A stretch of DNA of 8,563 bases from Candidatus Nesterenkonia stercoripullorum. GTDB taxonomy: Bacteria; Actinomycetota; Actinomycetes; Actinomycetales; Micrococcaceae. The stretch spans positions 1 to 8,563 of the forward strand of contig DXGD01000308.1 in NCBI GenBank assembly GCA_019114115.1, given 5' to 3'. Shown piece after piece: positions 7,493 to 8,563 of this stretch; position 1 is the stretch's first letter, and every line of letters begins with the position of its first letter. The notes under the pieces were generated by a model. It saw nothing but the letters and a program-made list of their open reading frames with translations, was not told where the DNA came from and ran no database searches. Position numbers and translations under genes: made by a program.

Positions 7493-7783
7493 CTCCTCAG
7501 CAGCCACTTAAATGGCCGACGAAGCTCCCCACCTCGTCAGATTGCTGACTCTTTGACGGTGTATTCGCCGGTTGACTGTTCTTGTTTTCTGGTGCAGAAT
7601 ATTTATGCGCTTCAAGGAAGAGAGGTTCCAGAAACTGGAACCACTCTGCTGTTGCGAATGCGCGCGGACGGAGCATCGTCCGAAGTGACGGATGAGATGT
7701 CGCGGTTGCAGCAGTTCCTTCAAGAGGTTCAGGAGGCTGTTTGGCCGCCCCAATCCTTTAGCTATCCCTCTCGCCTGAAGTGA
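7484..7783 (+). CDS. Doubtful 99-residue hypothetical ORF
   Basis: Open frame from GTG 7484 to TGA 7783. The GTG lies inside the right arm of the preceding stem-loop and has no ribosome binding site; in-frame alternatives at 7559, 7592 and 7658 also lack one. The peptide resembles no family I know; its last 45 residues (SEVTDEMSRLQQFLQEVQEA region) could form an amphipathic helix. Third-position GC is about 56% by hand count, barely above what non-coding DNA here would give. The frame also runs through a likely promoter and a hairpin. It is more likely to be part of the lsr2 leader than a gene, but a short version from 7658 cannot be excluded. Confidence 0.22.
   Translation: MNQLLSSHLNGRRSSPPRQIADSLTVYSPVDCSCFLVQNIYALQGREVPETGTTLLLRMRADGASSEVTDEMSRLQQFLQEVQEAVWPPQSFSYPSRLK
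7572..7600 (+). promoter_or_regulatory. Probable promoter upstream of lsr2
   Basis: TTGACT at 7572-7577 (5 of 6 with TTGACA) is followed after exactly 17 nt by CAGAAT at 7595-7600, which resembles the TAGAAT -10 boxes elsewhere in the window. Transcription would start near 7606-7607 and give lsr2 a 5' leader of about 220 nt. This is the only site in the window where both hexamers are good. Confidence 0.55.
7605..7688 (+). CDS. Candidate leaderless 27-residue Cys-rich leader peptide upstream of lsr2
   Basis: The ATG at 7605 lies 4 nt after the -10 hexamer ending at 7600, and an open frame of 27 codons runs to TGA 7686-7688. The peptide contains LEPLCCCECARTEH, four Cys in five residues (15-17 and 19). 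Cys-rich leaderless ORFs acting as cysteine-sensing attenuators are known in mycobacteria, but usually in front of sulfur-metabolism genes. The gap of 4 nt is shorter than the usual 6-7 for a -10 to start site, and Cys runs can arise by chance in TGC-rich DNA. This is a hypothesis only. Confidence 0.2.
   Translation: MRFKEERFQKLEPLCCCECARTEHRPK
7619..7647 (+). other. Strong hairpin / palindrome in the lsr2 leader
   Basis: GGTTCCAG (7624-7631) and CTGGAACC (7635-7642) form a perfect 8-bp stem around AAA. After one A-A mismatch, four more pairs (7619-7622 with 7644-7647) extend it to 12 pairs. No T-tract follows, so it is not an ordinary terminator. Its place 10-15 nt after the likely start site suits either an operator for a dimeric repressor or a 5'-UTR structure. 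Confidence 0.55.
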
Positions 7784-7826
7784 ATGTTCTCCAGGTGTGA
7801 CAAGACAAGGCAGTGAGGTGCTGTAT

Positions 7827-8129
7827 ATGGCTCAAAAAGTCGAAGTGGTGCTCGTCGATGATCTCGATGGCAGTGAGGCGAAAGAAACGGTGACGTTCGG
7901 TGTGGACTCGCGTTTCTACGAAATCGACCTCAGTGATGAGCATGCGAAAGAGCTCCGCGAAACACTGAAGAAGTACATCAGGCGTGGTCGTGCGATAGCG
8001 CCGCCGTCGCCGCAGAACGAGGCCCGCAAGATTCGCGATTGGGCCGTCAAGAACGGATATCAGGTGTCCAGCCGAGGCCGGCTGCACCGGGACATCGTCG
8101 AGGCGTACCGCAACGCGAAGAAGCGCTGA
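7827..8129 (+). CDS. lsr2: Lsr2, xenogeneic silencer / nucleoid-associated protein
   Basis: Lsr2 is the actinobacterial H-NS analogue; it binds AT-rich DNA through the minor groove, bridges it and represses acquired genes. This 100-residue protein starts with the signature MAQKVEVVLVDDLDGSEA (1-18) of the N-terminal oligomerisation domain, and continues with TVTFGVDSRFYEIDLSDEHA (21-40). The C-terminal DNA-binding domain has the helices IRDWAVKNGYQVSSRGR and IVEAYRNAKKR, with the AT-hook-like RGR at 83-85. A second RGR occurs in the basic linker at 53-55 (YIRRGRAIAPP). The ATG at 7827 is preferred over an upstream GTG at 7797 because the family begins MAQKV and GAGG at 7815-7818 lies 8 nt before it. 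It is slightly shorter than the usual 105-115 residues owing to a short linker. A strong terminator follows. Confidence 0.96.
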   Translation: MAQKVEVVLVDDLDGSEAKETVTFGVDSRFYEIDLSDEHAKELRETLKKYIRRGRAIAPPSPQNEARKIRDWAVKNGYQVSSRGRLHRDIVEAYRNAKKR

Positions 8130-8157
8130 CTCAAGCGTTTCACTATGCGACGCCGCG

Positions 8158-8211
8158 AAAGGCGCGATCTGCGTGGGGCACTGAAGTGTCTTTTCGCAGG
8201 TCGCGCCTTTT
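8158..8211 (+). terminator. Rho-independent-type terminator after lsr2
   Basis: A 16-bp stem pairs 8158-8173 (AAAGGCGCGATCTGCG) with 8195-8210 (CGCAGGTCGCGCCTTT); the only non-Watson-Crick pair is one T-G wobble. The 21-nt loop holds a further small hairpin CACT-GA-AGTG (8179-8188). The right arm ends in a TTTT run at 8208-8211. It begins 28 nt after the lsr2 stop, separating it from clpC. Confidence 0.85.
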
Positions 8212-8426
8212 CTCGTCGCTCAGGCTTCGTCTCTGCCACCTGGCCTGACGGCTCCACCTGGCAGTCCGGTTCGCCACGGGGTTCACAGCGCCAGTTGGCT
8301 GTCCTGCCGCTGAAGGGCGGCTCTTGAAACCCTGCCGCTGACCTGCCTCGGGTCTTGTCGCTGCGGCGAGACGCCGCTTGTCCAGGCAGGAGGCTTCAGG
8401 ACGCTTCACCCGCTGGCGAACACTGC
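8212..8426. other. Non-coding stretch rich in short repeats and hairpins upstream of clpC
   Basis: No convincing gene is present on either strand. Direct repeats are CCACCTGGC (8236-8244 and 8254-8262) and CCTGCCGCTGA (8303-8313 and 8331-8341). A hairpin can form from CTGCCA (8233-8238) and TGGCAG (8259-8264). A larger one pairs CCTGCCT (8342-8348) with AGGCAGG (8384-8390) around an inner stem GCGGCG-AGA-CGCCGC (8363-8377). GTTCGCCA (8269-8276) and TGGCGAAC (8414-8421) are exact inverted copies that resemble ClgR half-sites. This is presumably the regulatory region of clpC. Confidence 0.55.
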
Positions 8427-8480
8427 CTTATACGGCGCTTTTCGCGCGTAGTCTTATACGCAGAGCATTAACCGGAGGAG
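8427..8480 (+). promoter_or_regulatory. Likely clpC promoter area and ribosome binding site
   Basis: CTTATACG occurs twice, at 8427-8434 and 8453-8460, 26 nt apart; the second copy, with TAGTCT (8449-8454) overlapping it, is at a reasonable distance to serve as a -10. GGAGGAG at 8474-8480 is a near-perfect Shine-Dalgarno. The TGGCGAAC just upstream (8414-8421) would lie near -50 and could be part of a ClgR activator site. Clp genes in actinobacteria are known ClgR targets. The exact hexamers are uncertain. Confidence 0.35.
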
Positions 8481-8492
8481 TGTCAGTTGGCT

Positions 8493-8563
8493 ATGTTCGA
8501 GAGATTCACCGATCGCGCTCGACGCGTCGTCGTGCTTGCCCAAGAAGAGGCACGCATGCTGAA
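8493..8563 (+). CDS. clpC: ATP-dependent Clp protease ATPase subunit ClpC, 3' end outside window
   Basis: Only 23 full codons are visible, but MFERFTDRARRVVVLAQEEA plus RML is the nearly invariant start of actinobacterial ClpC, at the head of its N-terminal repeat domain. ClpC is a AAA+ unfoldase that feeds substrates to ClpP in the cytosol. The ATG at 8493 is the conserved start. However, an in-frame TTG at 8487 would add Leu(Met)-Ala and lies 6 nt after the GGAGGAG at 8474-8480, whereas the ATG is 12 nt away, so initiation at the TTG is possible. The gene runs off the window. Confidence 0.95.
   Translation, partial: MFERFTDRARRVVVLAQEEARML

Noticed and set aside
7508..7753. Minus-strand 81-codon frame opposite the lsr2 leader
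   Set aside because: No ribosome binding site, no known motif, and it is antisense to the likely promoter and hairpin.
7797..7826. GTG at 7797 as the lsr2 start
   Set aside because: It adds ten residues (MTRQGSEVLY) before the conserved MAQKV and has no ribosome binding site, while the ATG at 7827 has one.
8143..8409. Minus-strand 88-codon and plus-strand 60-codon frames between lsr2 and clpC
   Set aside because: Both run through the terminator and the repeat region; the peptides are Arg/Ser-rich with no motif, and no ribosome binding site is present.
1..8563. CRISPR arrays, insertion sequences, tRNA or rRNA genes
   Set aside because: I saw no regularly spaced repeats, transposase-like protein, or RNA gene signature; the repeats present are short and local.

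Overview
The window looks like chromosomal core DNA from a high-GC actinobacterium, most likely of the Micrococcales (Micrococcaceae-like). The reasons are strongly GC-biased codon use, frequent GTG starts, apparently leaderless mRNAs, and an Lsr2 gene directly upstream of clpC. The gene order (PH-domain membrane protein, DUF2520 protein, panC, lysS, small membrane protein, lsr2, clpC) matches what I remember of Arthrobacter-type genomes. All confident genes are on the + strand; both ends of the window cut through genes.

Positions 1-2288 hold the 3' part of a large multi-bPH2 membrane protein, overlapping by 4 nt (GTGA) a Rossmann/DUF2520 protein. Positions 2409-3368 encode pantothenate synthetase (panC), which appears to be translated from a leaderless GTG start and carries a 12-bp tandem repeat near its 3' end. 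Positions 3477-5558 encode an M13 (neprilysin-type) zinc endopeptidase with its own leader and ribosome binding site. Positions 5638-7203 encode class II lysyl-tRNA synthetase (lysS), again with a -10 box almost touching a GTG start and no Shine-Dalgarno.

From about 7204 to 7826 the base composition becomes visibly more A/T-rich. This stretch holds a 67-residue one-TM protein, a two-tier stem-loop with a GCAA tetraloop at that gene's stop codon, a good-looking TTGACT-N17-CAGAAT promoter, and a 12-bp-paired hairpin just after it. A tiny ORF with the peptide CCCEC overlaps that hairpin. Then come lsr2 (7827-8129), a strong rho-independent-type terminator (8158-8211), about 280 nt of repeat- and hairpin-rich non-coding DNA, and the first codons of clpC.

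Functionally the window joins coenzyme A precursor synthesis (panC, perhaps the DUF2520 protein), translation (lysS), proteolysis (M13, ClpC) and xenogeneic silencing/nucleoid structure (Lsr2). I see no mobile element, CRISPR array, tRNA or rRNA. The most interesting unexplained part is the 7447-7826 leader region of lsr2; the most unusual coding feature is the repeat insertion in PanC. I do not see a clear new defence or biosynthetic system.
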